DNA of 64,000 nt from a virus: positions 1 through 64,000 of the IMG/VR virus record IMGVR_UViG_3300033148_003055; one strand, written 5' to 3'. Position 1 is the stretch's first letter; the number at the start of each line of letters is the position of its first letter. The notes below the pieces were generated by a model that was not told where the DNA came from, ran no database searches, and saw only the letters and a list, made by a program, of their open reading frames with translations. Positions 8,475 through 17,184 of the stretch are shown piece by piece. Made by a program: the position numbers and the translations under genes.

Positions 8475-9490
8475 GTCCGGTCAACCTCCTCGAGGATTTC
8501 GCGCAGGCGCTTCCCGGTGTGCTCCCACGTGAATCCCGACCTTATCCTAGCCGCCGCGAGCTGGCCCCTGGCGACTGCCTGCTTGTAGTGCTGGAAGACC
8601 CAGATAAGCCGGTCGCAGATGCTTCCGACGTCTGGGCTCGCTACCAACGCTTCACCGCAGAGGTCCTCGTAGTTGGGCCAATCTTCCGGCAGGTTCGGAC
8701 TTATATCGGTCCGGACGGCCTCGTATTTCAAGGGAAATGCTACCCGCCCGTCGCAGTAGTCCGTCATCGCCGACCACGGCGTGAACAGGCACGGCAGTCC
8801 CGCCGCCATCGCCTCGGCCAGCGTGAGGCCGAACCCCTCCCCACCGGACGGGAAGACGAAGGCGTGGGCGTCGTGGTAGACTTGCACAAGCTCGTCAAGT
8901 GGGAGCTTCCTGGAGTCGACGATGAGCCGGGCGTTGGAGCCGAGGCGCTTCGTCTCGACGCCCTTCTCTGCACCTCCGGGAAGCGTCGTCTTCAGGTAGA
9001 AGTCGAAGGGCCAGTCCTGCAGCATGTGGGCCGCCGCGAGGAAGGCTGGGTACCCCTTGCGCTGGTTCGGCGCCCCGAGCCAGAGCACCCGGAACCGCTC
9101 GTTCTTTGCGAGCTTCCGCTTCTTTTTCCTGGCGAACCGGTCGTAGTGAACGCCGAGAGGGCAGACGTAGATCGGCGTCGACTCCCCCACGATCTCACGG
9201 TACGTCGGGACGAGGTAGGAGGCGGTCGAGATGATGAAGTCGGCCTGCTTGAGGCACCGCATCGCTGGCATGGCCGTCGGAGAGTCCCAGGCCGTGTAGA
9301 TGCCGTGGACGGTCCCGGTGTCCTGGGGGAAGAAGGAAAGCGGCGACTGGACGGTCAAGGTCATCTCCGCCCGCGGGTCTATCACACCACCGGCCCGCTC
9401 AAGGGCGGCCTTGGACTCGCGGTTGTGGACGGCGAAGCCGAGGTGGTTCCCCTCGGCGTCCTCCGGCCGCTCGACCCAGTTCACTCGCAT
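8453..9490 (-). CDS. GT4-type glycosyltransferase
   Basis: A 345-residue GT-B fold glycosyltransferase. The C-terminal half carries the retaining GT4 signature FPSGGEGFGLTLAEAMAAG, including the EX7E motif that binds the nucleotide sugar. An FRVLWLGAPNQRKGYPAFL strand-loop marks the start of the second Rossmann domain. I use the ATG at 9488-9490 with GGAG upstream rather than a GTG at 9502. It is the last gene of the sugar island and overlaps the connector gene. Substrate unknown. Confidence 0.85.
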   Translation of the reverse strand: MRVNWVERPEDAEGNHLGFAVHNRESKAALERAGGVIDPRAEMTLTVQSPLSFFPQDTGTVHGIYTAWDSPTAMPAMRCLKQADFIISTASYLVPTYREIVGESTPIYVCPLGVHYDRFARKKKRKLAKNERFRVLWLGAPNQRKGYPAFLAAAHMLQDWPFDFYLKTTLPGGAEKGVETKRLGSNARLIVDSRKLPLDELVQVYHDAHAFVFPSGGEGFGLTLAEAMAAGLPCLFTPWSAMTDYCDGRVAFPLKYEAVRTDISPNLPEDWPNYEDLCGEALVASPDVGSICDRLIWVFQHYKQAVARGQLAAARIRSGFTWEHTGKRLREILEEVDRTWLHPSS

Positions 9491-10065
9491 GGTGCGCTCC
9501 ACATCCAGTACCCCCGACTGCTGGGGATGTAGACCCCCGGGACGTCCTGGGCAAGGCAGGCCTTAGTGACCCCCGGCTCCGTCCCCATGTCGTGGACGAG
9601 AACGATCTCCCGGGCAACTCGGCGTGCTTCACGAATGTCGGCGAGGGCGGACTCGTAACTGTGATTGGCGTCGACGATTACGAGGCCCCAGGTCTTGTCC
9701 TTCTGTGCCTTGAGGTATTCAAGCGAGTCGCACGTCTTGAAGGCCATGATCTCCGGGGAGGAACCGTCGCGGACGGTGTTCTCTCTCGGGACCTTCCGCC
9801 CGTCCGACCGTCCCCCGTACTCGTGACTCCAGTCGTCGACCCCGCAGTACTTCCCCCGGGCGTTCTCGGTCAACGCCCGACAGATCACGACAGCGCCGAT
9901 ACCGTCGGACACCCCGAGCTCGAGGACGGTGTAAGGCTTCATGGCCCGAACGAGAGCGTAAACGAACAGGCGCTCCACCGGCCAGTCGAGCGGGGACTTC
10001 CCAATGACGGACTCGATATCGTTCTGGCCGTCGCCCTTGCGACGTTCGGCGTTTTGACGGTCCAC
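9481..10065 (-). CDS. class I SAM methyltransferase (CmcI/Methyltransf_24-like)
   Basis: The start is the GTG at 10063-10065, preceded by GGAGG; upstream in-frame sequence is low-complexity and overlaps another gene. The 194-residue product has motif I VLELGVSDGIGAVV, an acidic motif KYCGVDDW, LVIVDANHSYESALADI and IVLVHDMG. This suits small O- or N-methyltransferases that modify sugars or secondary metabolites. It overlaps the GT4 gene by 10 bases. Confidence 0.75.
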   Translation of the reverse strand: MDRQNAERRKGDGQNDIESVIGKSPLDWPVERLFVYALVRAMKPYTVLELGVSDGIGAVVICRALTENARGKYCGVDDWSHEYGGRSDGRKVPRENTVRDGSSPEIMAFKTCDSLEYLKAQKDKTWGLVIVDANHSYESALADIREARRVAREIVLVHDMGTEPGVTKACLAQDVPGVYIPSSRGYWMWSAPCE

Positions 10066-10066
10066 G

Positions 10067-10612
10067 TCAGGCCTCCGCTCTCCGTAGAACGGCAGTTGTG
10101 CGGAAGACTTCGACGAGCTCGAAGTCGGTCTCGGCGATGAACTCCTCGACGGCCTCCCCAACGCCCTTGAGGTGATCGAGTTCCCAACGGCCGTAGTCGT
10201 GGACGCACAGGGTCCCGTCTTCCTTGAGTAGCCAGGCGACCCGGCGACAGTCCGCCAGGCAGGCGTCGTGGCTGTGGTCCCCATCGACGAGGACGAAGTC
10301 GAAGAGCTCCCGCCGGACGTACCGGTCCAACTCTTTGAGAGTTCCGTGGAAGAGATTCATGTTCTGGCGCCCGTTTCCGTTTGCGTCCCAGAGCTCCGCG
10401 ACCCCGGCTCCCGTCCCCTCTCCCTTACGGAACGGGTCGACCGAGAGGAAGTTCGCCCCCGGTCGACGATCAGCCCAGTACGCACACGTCGCCCCGTCGA
10501 GGGTTCCGATTTCGAGGACGTTCCCCTGTTCTGGCAGGACGGTGAGCATGAACTCCCGCTCCGTCTTGTGCATCGCGCTCCGGCCCTGGTAGCCGTCCAT
10601 CTTGTCGCTCAT
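10067..10612 (-). CDS. class I SAM methyltransferase
   Basis: With the ATG at 10610-10612 the protein has 181 residues. It shows motif I VLEIGTLDGATCAYW, NFLSVDPF, the FDFVLVDGDHSHDACLADC catalytic/metal-type segment and GTLCVHDYGRW. It is clearly paralogous to the methyltransferases at 14212-14754 and 16192-16713, suggesting local duplication. The likely role is methylating a glycan made by the neighbouring transferases; this is inferred from context only. Confidence 0.78.
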   Translation of the reverse strand: MSDKMDGYQGRSAMHKTEREFMLTVLPEQGNVLEIGTLDGATCAYWADRRPGANFLSVDPFRKGEGTGAGVAELWDANGNGRQNMNLFHGTLKELDRYVRRELFDFVLVDGDHSHDACLADCRRVAWLLKEDGTLCVHDYGRWELDHLKGVGEAVEEFIAETDFELVEVFRTTAVLRRAEA

Positions 10613-11328
10613 CTTGAACCCCTCTCTCCCTTGTCGATGCCGCACCGTTTACAGATCGGAATATCCCGCCGCCCGGACATGAGGTCGCGGTAGACCTTCT
10701 TTGCCCGAGGACTATCAACGAAGGCGCCCAGACCGTCCTTGAGGTTACCAAAGGTGATCGACGTCGCCCAATCGAAGCAGCACAGAGCGATGTCGCCCGT
10801 GCACCGGACCACGACCGCACCGAACGGAGAGTCACACTTCGAGTCCGGGCCGAGGTCGATGAGGTCGCGGCCGTACCAGTTGAGTCTGTCATCGAGTCCG
10901 TGCCTGGCCACTCGAAGGTCGACCCCTTCTGGCGCCGTCAGCCCCCGTAGTCGCGCCCCTTCAAGGTCTGTGTACGCGGTCACTTCGACCTGTTTCACAT
11001 TCGGGCGCCTACACAGGTCGTCGAGGAGTTGCTGACTCAGGTTCCAGCCGTTGGTCATGATGAAGACACGGGCGTCCGGGCACGCACAGTCCGCGAAGTC
11101 GATCAGGCTGAACAGACGCGGGTCGAGCATCGGCTCGCAGTAGTTGTGGAAGGCCAGACGCCCGTTGAAGTCGTGATCCCCAAGCTCGACCAGCGCGAGC
11201 TCGACCCAGAGTTCTGGGAGGTGCCTGACCCCGTCGGCGTGGTCGTGGAGTGGGCACTTCGCGTGCTGGTCGGCGAAGTTGCAAACGTTCGACAGCTCGA
11301 AGGTGACACGCTTGATTTTATCCCACAT
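10609..11328 (-). CDS. radical SAM/SPASM-like protein with altered cluster motif
   Basis: The start is the ATG at 11326-11328 (GGAGGTG upstream); 239 residues. The fold markers of radical SAM/SPASM proteins are present: an N-terminal strand then Cys, the YCEPMLDPRLF loop in place of GGEP, FIMTNGW, and a C-terminal SPASM segment (CTGDIALCCFDW ... GNLKDG ... CKRCG). The usual CX3CX2C iron-sulfur motif is absent; instead VCNFADQHAKCP gives C-X5-H-X2-C. The same pattern occurs in the second copy at 13520-14215. Substrate unknown. Confidence 0.72.
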   Translation of the reverse strand: MWDKIKRVTFELSNVCNFADQHAKCPLHDHADGVRHLPELWVELALVELGDHDFNGRLAFHNYCEPMLDPRLFSLIDFADCACPDARVFIMTNGWNLSQQLLDDLCRRPNVKQVEVTAYTDLEGARLRGLTAPEGVDLRVARHGLDDRLNWYGRDLIDLGPDSKCDSPFGAVVVRCTGDIALCCFDWATSITFGNLKDGLGAFVDSPRAKKVYRDLMSGRRDIPICKRCGIDKGERGSR

Positions 11329-12100
11329 GACCGCACCTCCGGAGGATGCTATCTCTAGACGCCTCGTCAAGAAGCGGTCCGATCTTCGCAGCGATCTTCG
11401 GGTTCTTCCACATGCTAGTCGTGTTCTTCTCGTGCACCACGACCACGAACTGACCACCAGGGAGGTCGACCCGGTTAGCGCATTCCCTGAACCGGTTGTG
11501 GGGCAGGCAGAAGTTCCACCGTTCCTCGTAACCGTCCGGGTCGTCGAGGTAGTCGCGCGCGTACGTCTTCGCGAAGAATGGCGGAGGGCACGAGCCCGGG
11601 GTGTAGGTGCACATCTCCCCCGTCGCCGAGTTGTATATGTACCCGGCTCGGAAGAGCTGGATGAGCCCGGGCGAGACGTCCTTGAGTTCGATATGCTTGC
11701 GGGCGGACTTGAGGTACATGTCGTCGGAGTCGACGCAAAGGAACGTGATCGCCTCGGCATCGTGTCTTTCAAGAAACTCGAACACAGCCTCCCGCGCCGG
11801 GCCCTTTCCATACTTCTCGGAGTCTCGGGCGGGGTGGAATATCGGGATCGCTTTGAAGTCCTTGAGGACGTCAAGTACCGGCTTGGCGATACCCTTGCTC
11901 TCCTCTGGGATGCCCGCCCAGATGCTCTTACCGTGGGCAAGGCGGCAAAGTGACGGCAGCGTAAACTTACGGAGGACCTCCGCGCGCTCCGCCCACCACT
12001 TCGGCTTCCCGGAACCGCGCCGCCAGTACCACCCGCCCACCTCGGTCTCGTGGTGGAGGAGCTCGCCGAACGGAACCCAGATTCGCAGCGCCGACTTCAT
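11318..12100 (-). CDS. GT-A glycosyltransferase, rhamnosyltransferase-like
   Basis: Starts at the ATG at 12098-12100 with GAGGAGA upstream; 260 residues. It has the features of the putative rhamnosyltransferase family: WWAERAEVLRKFTLPSL near the N-terminus, a FLCVDSDDMY acidic DxD-type motif for metal and nucleotide-sugar binding, and PHNRFRECANRVDLPGGQF near the end. The gene at 12738-13523 shares these blocks. It overlaps its neighbours by 4-11 bases. The sugar donor cannot be told from sequence. Confidence 0.68.
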   Translation of the reverse strand: MKSALRIWVPFGELLHHETEVGGWYWRRGSGKPKWWAERAEVLRKFTLPSLCRLAHGKSIWAGIPEESKGIAKPVLDVLKDFKAIPIFHPARDSEKYGKGPAREAVFEFLERHDAEAITFLCVDSDDMYLKSARKHIELKDVSPGLIQLFRAGYIYNSATGEMCTYTPGSCPPPFFAKTYARDYLDDPDGYEERWNFCLPHNRFRECANRVDLPGGQFVVVVHEKNTTSMWKNPKIAAKIGPLLDEASRDSILRRCGHVG

Positions 12101-12741
12101 CGCACAGTCTCCTCGAAGAAGTCGAAGTTCCTGAGGAGCTCGTAGCCGCTCTTCTGAAGTTGGACCACGAGACTCTTCAGGAGGCCGTGCAGTCCGTTGA
12201 CCCGAACCTGCCAACCGTGAGAGACGACGTGGACTGGAAGCCCTTCCGTCATTGCCGTCATCGTGATCTCGCCGTCGCTCCTCCGTTGGATGATCTCCGT
12301 CACCGGGAGAAGGAGCGGGTTGTCCGGGGCTTCGACCTTTCGGTAGTCGCCTCGGATGCAGGTCCGGGCGTACTTCATCCCGCAGCCCTGAACGTACGCC
12401 GCGCTTCTTGGGCAGAACTTCCCGGCCGGGTAGGCGAAGCAGTTCACGTCGTGGATCGGGAAGAAGGTCTGGAGCTCCCTGCGGGCGCGGTGGATTTCGT
12501 CGCCGAGTTCCTCTGGTCCAAGGTCGGGCACCCAGCGATGGGTCCGGGTGTGGTTCCCGACTTCGTGACCGTCGTAGAGTCGGCAGATTTCCTCGCGGTG
12601 CATCCCATCGTAGACGGAGGGCAGCAGTAACGCGGGACAGAGGTAGAACGTCGCCGGGATCTCCATCTTGTCAAAGAGTCGGATGACATCGATGTCCCCC
12701 GCCCCTCCGTCGTCGAAGCTGAACGTGGCGATCTTCTTCAT
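12097..12741 (-). CDS. polysaccharide deacetylase (NodB/CE4 family)
   Basis: A 214-residue carbohydrate esterase family 4 protein from the ATG at 12739-12741 (ATGA overlap with the upstream gene). The NodB motifs are clear: TFSFDDGG (motif 1, catalytic Asp), GNHTRTH (motif 2, metal His pair) and CFAYPAGKF (motif 3). The family removes N- or O-acetyl groups from sugars such as GlcNAc. No signal peptide is seen, so it likely acts in the cytoplasm on an intermediate. Confidence 0.85.
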   Translation of the reverse strand: MKKIATFSFDDGGAGDIDVIRLFDKMEIPATFYLCPALLLPSVYDGMHREEICRLYDGHEVGNHTRTHRWVPDLGPEELGDEIHRARRELQTFFPIHDVNCFAYPAGKFCPRSAAYVQGCGMKYARTCIRGDYRKVEAPDNPLLLPVTEIIQRRSDGEITMTAMTEGLPVHVVSHGWQVRVNGLHGLLKSLVVQLQKSGYELLRNFDFFEETVR

Positions 12742-13523
12742 GACTGTGTCCAATCCTTCACCCCGAAGACGCCAAGCACCCGTGCGCGCTCCGCACTGTT
12801 GGTGATCTCCCGGCGGAGCTTCTTCTTGGTGTGGCTGTTCTCCCAACTCGACACAACGTTCTCGCCGTGGATGAGGTAGCAGAACTGGCCACCGGACATG
12901 ACTATGACCCTCGGGCAGTCCCGGACCTTGTGATGCGGACCCTGCAATCCCCACTTGTCTCGGTAGGCCCACCACGCCTCGTCCGATTCGAAGGCCTCCC
13001 CCGAGAACATCATCGCCAGGAACGGCGGGGTCGAGTCGGTGGAGTCGTACTCGAAGAGGCGACCGTCGACCCCAAGGATGTAGCCCTCCTCGAAGACGAG
13101 ACACAGGCCACCACCGGGGGCGATCGCGTCGAAAGATCGGAAGGCGTACCGCCCATACATATCATCGGAGTCGAGGTTGATCAGCACGAGATGGTCGCAC
13201 CACCCCCTGTAGTTCTCGCGGATCGCCTCCGCGCCGCCAAACATGCCCTCGCTCGGCTCGGTGTAGACGCACTGACCTCCTGCCGCCTCGATGGCCTGGC
13301 GGACCTCGGCGGAGTTCTCGTCGTCCTGACGCAGGAACAGACCGTACAGGTCGAAGTCCTGGAGCGACTGGTTCGCCAAGCTCGGGAGCGTAAACCGCTG
13401 GAGGATGTCCAGCCTGCTCACCCACCATTCGCGTCGTGCCATGTTCTTCCGGTAACGCCACGCATTCTTGACGCCGGAGTCGTCGCGGTTGAATCTCATG
13501 ATGACGGCTAGTCGCTTCTTCAC
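12738..13523 (-). CDS. GT-A glycosyltransferase, rhamnosyltransferase-like
   Basis: The start is the GTG at 13521-13523 (GAGGG upstream, GTGA overlap); 261 residues beginning MKKRLAVIMRFNRDD. It carries WWVSRLDILQRFTLPSLANQ, LVLINLDSDDMYGRYAF as the DxD-type site, and VRDCPRVIVMSGGQF. These blocks match the gene at 11318-12100, so the two are diverged paralogs flanking the deacetylase. It probably adds a sugar in the same pathway; donor and acceptor unknown. Confidence 0.7.
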   Translation of the reverse strand: MKKRLAVIMRFNRDDSGVKNAWRYRKNMARREWWVSRLDILQRFTLPSLANQSLQDFDLYGLFLRQDDENSAEVRQAIEAAGGQCVYTEPSEGMFGGAEAIRENYRGWCDHLVLINLDSDDMYGRYAFRSFDAIAPGGGLCLVFEEGYILGVDGRLFEYDSTDSTPPFLAMMFSGEAFESDEAWWAYRDKWGLQGPHHKVRDCPRVIVMSGGQFCYLIHGENVVSSWENSHTKKKLRREITNSAERARVLGVFGVKDWTQS

Positions 13524-14215
13524 TTCCAAACCCTCGCACACTTGCGGCAGACATCGTAGCACCGTTTCCCGTTTTCCAGGTTCTCCACTGCCTTGAGGCG
13601 CCGCTCGCTTTCGAGAATCTCGGCAAGCGATTGATCGTTCAGGTCCCCGAGTATGCACGTATGTTTCCAGTCCCGGCAGCAGAGCCCGACTTCCCCCGTG
13701 TGCCAGATCGTCAGGTTCTTCTTCGGCGCGTGACACGGCATCGACAGGTCGACCGGGTCTCGGTCGTACATTTGCAATCGCGAGTCGAGCCGCTCTTCCC
13801 TGACCGAGTACCTGGCGCCGCCCTTGAGAGTCCGGAGCCTGGCGGCCTCTTCTGGGGTGTACCCGTTCGTGATAACGCGGGCGCCGTAAATCTGCGTAAG
13901 CCTTGTGAGGAGGTACTGATCGAGGCAGCGCCCGTTCGTGATGACGTACGGTGTGGCTTTGATCCGCATGTTGACACGGAGAAACTCGAGGAACTCGAAC
14001 AGCCTTGGGTCTTCCAGAGGCTCGTTGTACACCGAGAAGATCACCTCGCCGGTGTATCCATGATCAGCGAAGTGGTCAAGAACCCGGTAGACGATCTTGT
14101 CGTCCAGGTACTTCGTCTCGGTGACGAGGCTCGCCGGGCACCTCGGGTGCATGTGCGCGTAGCTGCACCGGTTGTTGATTTCAAGCTGGACCTGATGGAT
14201 GCCTTCGATACTCAC
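13520..14215 (-). CDS. radical SAM/SPASM-like protein with altered cluster motif
   Basis: Starts at the GTG at 14213-14215 (GAGGAGG upstream, GTGA overlap); 231 residues. Like its paralog at 10609-11328 it has ELxxN-C then C-X5-H-X2-C (RCSYAHMHPRCP) instead of CX3CX2C, a YNEPLEDPRLF loop, YVITNGRCL and a SPASM-like end (TGEVGLCCRDW ... LGDLNDQ ... CRKCARVW). It may be a sugar- or peptide-modifying enzyme using SAM, or an inactive derivative. The conserved His in both copies argues for retained metal binding. Confidence 0.72.
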   Translation of the reverse strand: MSIEGIHQVQLEINNRCSYAHMHPRCPASLVTETKYLDDKIVYRVLDHFADHGYTGEVIFSVYNEPLEDPRLFEFLEFLRVNMRIKATPYVITNGRCLDQYLLTRLTQIYGARVITNGYTPEEAARLRTLKGGARYSVREERLDSRLQMYDRDPVDLSMPCHAPKKNLTIWHTGEVGLCCRDWKHTCILGDLNDQSLAEILESERRLKAVENLENGKRCYDVCRKCARVWK

Positions 14216-14754
14216 GACGCCCTCCTCATCACGGCCATGTGATCGACTCTGGCCGTCATCTGCCAAACGCTATCCCCAACGAACTCGTCCACCGCCTTCG
14301 TCACGCGCTCCCCTGGGATGCGCCCGTAGTCGTGAGCGAGGAGGACCCCGCCCTTCTTGATGACGGCCGAGCAGACCCGAAGGTCGAGCAGGCAGTTCTC
14401 GTAGTTGTGGCACCCGTCCACGAGGACGACGTCGAAGAGGTTGTCGACGATCATCGCGAGGTCGACCGACGTCCCGACGTGAAGCCGCATGTTCGGTTGC
14501 GCGTTCCTGGACCAGATCACCTCATCGCCCTCTACCCCGTTGTCCGCGTCCCCGGTAATGAACGGATCGACGCAAAGGAGCCGAGCGTTCGGACGGGCCA
14601 TCGAGACCATCGCCGCGGTGACCCCGTGGTACGTTCCAATTTCGAGGAGGCGGCCGTCGTCCGGGAGGGCAGTGATGATCGTGGACAGCTCCCGCTGTGA
14701 CACGAGGGCCTTGCCCTGCAGGTCCGGGTGGGTGAGTCCGAGTGGCGTTCCCAT
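14212..14754 (-). CDS. class I SAM methyltransferase
   Basis: From the ATG at 14752-14754 (TAATG overlap) the protein has 180 residues. Motifs: LLEIGTYHGVTAAMVSMA, LLCVDPF, FDV-VLVDGCHNYENCLLDL and VLLAHDYGRI. The block order and HDYGR ending match the genes at 10067 and 16192, so this is one of a small paralog set. It sits between the sulfotransferase and a radical SAM gene. Confidence 0.78.
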   Translation of the reverse strand: MGTPLGLTHPDLQGKALVSQRELSTIITALPDDGRLLEIGTYHGVTAAMVSMARPNARLLCVDPFITGDADNGVEGDEVIWSRNAQPNMRLHVGTSVDLAMIVDNLFDVVLVDGCHNYENCLLDLRVCSAVIKKGGVLLAHDYGRIPGERVTKAVDEFVGDSVWQMTARVDHMAVMRRAS

Positions 14755-15566
14755 TACTCGTACCCCCACTGTCTTAAGGCATTGATGAACCTATCGTCCA
14801 ATTTGCTTTCGAGGTCCGGCTGCTCCGCCTTCCACCGTCCGACGTGGATCGGGTTGTAGAACGTGACGAAGGACTCCTCGTCCCCGTCGTGGTCGTCGAG
14901 ACCGACGAAGGCGGCGATGTCCCGGAATACCTTCGCCCGATCCTTCACGGCTTCCTCAAGACGTACGGTCATGATCCGGTCACGGAGGGACGGAAGCATG
15001 AGAGCGGCTTCGAGACCCTCCATGCACTTGATCCACCAGTCCGCCGCGAACTGCGGCTCATGCTTGCGGGTCATCAGCGACGTCACTGCATCCCGCCCAT
15101 CCCGGATGCAGAAGATGACGCGGGCGTCCGGGTACTCGTCGAAGACCTCCGGCAGCTGGTCGCAGTACGTGAGCGGAGTCTTATCCCCGTAGAGGCGGAG
15201 GGAGCCCTTCGAGAGTTCGGCCATCTGGAAGAGGACGTACTGGAGGGTGCTGAGTTCGGCGTCCGGCCCGACCTTCTCGACGAGCTTGCGTATCTCGCTT
15301 ATCGGGATCGTCTGGGCAAGCGGGTTTCGCAGCAGGAACGGGCGCTCCAAAATCTCCTTCTTCGTGTACGGGCCGTCGCCGTGGTGCCGCTCGATCATAC
15401 GCTTCAGCCGATCCATCGAGGCCACGTACGCACGTCCTTGGGTTGAGTAGAGTTCCAGCTCGTACCAGATGCAGATGCCCGGCAGTGCCGACAGGGCCAT
15501 CTGCAGGCCGGTGGTCCCGGTCCTGGGGCAGCCGGTAATGATGAGGGGCTCGTTGTACTTCTTCAT
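14754..15566 (-). CDS. sulfotransferase
   Basis: A 270-residue sulfotransferase from the ATG at 15564-15566 (GGAGGAA upstream). The 5'-phosphosulfate loop is IITGCPRTGTTGLQMALSAL and the 3'-phosphate site is FCIRDGRDAVTSLM; YGDKTP is the usual core turn. It moves sulfate from PAPS to a hydroxyl, here most likely on the glycan built by the surrounding transferases. It lacks a Golgi-type membrane anchor, as expected for a soluble bacterial/phage form. Confidence 0.85.
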   Translation of the reverse strand: MKKYNEPLIITGCPRTGTTGLQMALSALPGICIWYELELYSTQGRAYVASMDRLKRMIERHHGDGPYTKKEILERPFLLRNPLAQTIPISEIRKLVEKVGPDAELSTLQYVLFQMAELSKGSLRLYGDKTPLTYCDQLPEVFDEYPDARVIFCIRDGRDAVTSLMTRKHEPQFAADWWIKCMEGLEAALMLPSLRDRIMTVRLEEAVKDRAKVFRDIAAFVGLDDHDGDEESFVTFYNPIHVGRWKAEQPDLESKLDDRFINALRQWGYE

Positions 15567-16195
15567 CCGTTCCTCCGGATGCTGACAACGCCGTTGTCGT
15601 AGCGGGCGATGGTCACGCCGAGGTCGGACCTGAACTGCTTGAGCTTGTCGAGCCGCATCTTCGGAAGGGTCGGGGCCCTGAGCCCATTCTTCGGCCCCCA
15701 CCTGGATGCGAACTGCTTCTCGTTCGTCCAAATCGTTCCTTCCGGAGCGAGCATGTCAAGATAGAGCAGGAAGAGGTTGACCCCGTGCCACTTGCAACAC
15801 GCATAGCAGGTCAGGTCCGAGTCGACGATCCAGTCGTACTTCGGGTTGTTCCCGAACCGCTTGTACGTCGGCCAGAGGTGCTTGTCCCCTACGACGACCT
15901 TGTAGTTCTCGATGGCGAGCAGGTCCGCGCGGTCCTTCTCCTTCGGGTTGATCGTGACACCCTTGATGGACGCGACACTGGGCGCAAGCTCCCTCGCCAG
16001 CCGCGAGTTCCCGACGCCGACGTGGAGGACGCGGTGGTCGCCGATTCCGGCGCAGCCAACGAGGAAATCGATCGTCGTGCGCTCGCCTTCGCTGCACGCC
16101 GACCGAGCCGCCCAGTTCTCCTTATCCTCAGCGAGGTCGTAGAGCGGAGTCGGTGTCTGGGCGCAACGCTCGTGGTCCTGTAGTCTCCACCTCAT
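15563..16195 (-). CDS. divergent class I methyltransferase-like protein
   Basis: A 210-residue protein (ATG 16193-16195, AAAGGAG upstream). VLHVGVGNSRLARELAP is a motif I-like glycine-rich loop, followed by GVTINPKEKDRA and the acidic strand YDWIVDSDLTCYACC. It lacks the DPF and VDGDH blocks of its neighbours, so it is a separate methyltransferase lineage. The Cys pair after the acidic motif is unusual. The role is likely in the same pathway. Confidence 0.65.
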   Translation of the reverse strand: MRWRLQDHERCAQTPTPLYDLAEDKENWAARSACSEGERTTIDFLVGCAGIGDHRVLHVGVGNSRLARELAPSVASIKGVTINPKEKDRADLLAIENYKVVVGDKHLWPTYKRFGNNPKYDWIVDSDLTCYACCKWHGVNLFLLYLDMLAPEGTIWTNEKQFASRWGPKNGLRAPTLPKMRLDKLKQFRSDLGVTIARYDNGVVSIRRNG

Positions 16196-16713
16196 GACTT
16201 ACTCCTTTCGAGAACTGCAAGGTTGTCGCAGCGTTCCTTGATCGTGAACCCGGTCCGCATTGTGAAGTCGTAGACGGCCCGCTCGACCGGCTCACGGTCG
16301 TAGTCGTGAACGGCGATGAGACCCTTCGGCTTGACAAGGCTCTTGGCGTAGTGGAGGTCCGTCGTCGCCCCGTTGAAGGTGTGGTCGCCGTCGACGACTA
16401 TCAGGTCGAACGGGCTCCCGTCCCAGACCTTCGCGACGTACCCTTGGATGGTTCCCTTGAAGAGCATCATCCCGGTCACCGCGTTGTCGTGCCACGCCTT
16501 CTCGCACGCCGGTCCGGCCTCCCCGACGAACGGGTCGACGCAGGCGATGTAGATCGAGGGGTGATGGTCCTTGACCTGGCAGGCGGTCACGCCGCACCAC
16601 GTCCCGATCTCCAGCATCGAGCCGACGTCGGGTGTGCTCTGAACGAGGCACGCCAGCTCGGCGCACGACATTTGGGAGGAACCCTTGTAACCTTCGGGCC
16701 AGCGAGTGGTCAT
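16192..16713 (-). CDS. class I SAM methyltransferase
   Basis: From the ATG at 16711-16713 (ATGA overlap) there are 173 residues. It has MLEIGTWCGVTACQV, IACVDPF, FDLIVVDGDHTFNGATTDL and LIAVHDYDREPVERA. It is a close paralog of the methyltransferases at 10067 and 14212. Together with 9481 and 15563 it makes five methyltransferase genes in 7 kb. Confidence 0.78.
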   Translation of the reverse strand: MTTRWPEGYKGSSQMSCAELACLVQSTPDVGSMLEIGTWCGVTACQVKDHHPSIYIACVDPFVGEAGPACEKAWHDNAVTGMMLFKGTIQGYVAKVWDGSPFDLIVVDGDHTFNGATTDLHYAKSLVKPKGLIAVHDYDREPVERAVYDFTMRTGFTIKERCDNLAVLERSKS

Positions 16714-16985
16714 TTCCTGAAGAACCCCCAGATGCGTTCGTGGGCGACGTAGAACCCGAGCTTCGTGATGAACTCGGTGATGGCGATACCGGCGCTGATC
16801 TTGAAGTCCTTGGTCGTGAGGTACGCGATCGTCAGAGTGGCCAGGCTCCCGAGCACCCGGTAGCTCAGGGCCTTCGCGACGCTGCGCGCCCACGAGCCCG
16901 TCTCGAGCATCCCGACCCACATCGGGCGGATCATCGAGTCGACCCACGCTTCCTGCGCCTTGGGATCAGTCGGAGGCCAGAGCAT
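16710..16985 (-). CDS. DUF2061-family membrane protein
   Basis: A 91-residue protein matching DUF2061: AKALSYRVLGSLATLTIAYL, then a second hydrophobic helix with AGIAITEFITKLGFY, ending HERIWGFF (the typical Y.xHERxW ending). It should have two membrane helices. The family's function is not established; small membrane proteins of this kind often occur near polysaccharide genes. Ribosome site AAGGA precedes the ATG at 16985. Confidence 0.75.
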   Translation of the reverse strand: MLWPPTDPKAQEAWVDSMIRPMWVGMLETGSWARSVAKALSYRVLGSLATLTIAYLTTKDFKISAGIAITEFITKLGFYVAHERIWGFFRK

Positions 16986-17184
16986 TACGTATCCTTCGTT
17001 TCATATTCACAAGGAAGACCATGACGCACGCCGGGCACACCTTGATGAAGTCCTTCCCGTCGGACCCGACAGAGATGAACGCGATCGACATGAACCGCGT
17101 TCGCGCCCCGTCCTTGTCAATCTCGTGCGTGACGAACTCATCCTTATTCTCGAACTTCTCGCCGCACAGTGTGCACGTCTTCAC
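16966..17184 (-). CDS. small zinc-finger-like protein
   Basis: From the GTG at 17182-17184 (AAGGAGG upstream, GTGA overlap with the large glycosyltransferase) the product has 72 residues. TCTLCGEKFENKDEFVTHEI resembles half of a C2H2 finger and CPAC near the end supplies a second pair, so a single zinc site is likely. The role is unknown. It overlaps the DUF2061 gene by 20 bases. Confidence 0.65.
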   Translation of the reverse strand: MKTCTLCGEKFENKDEFVTHEIDKDGARTRFMSIAFISVGSDGKDFIKVCPACVMVFLVNMKRRIRNALASD

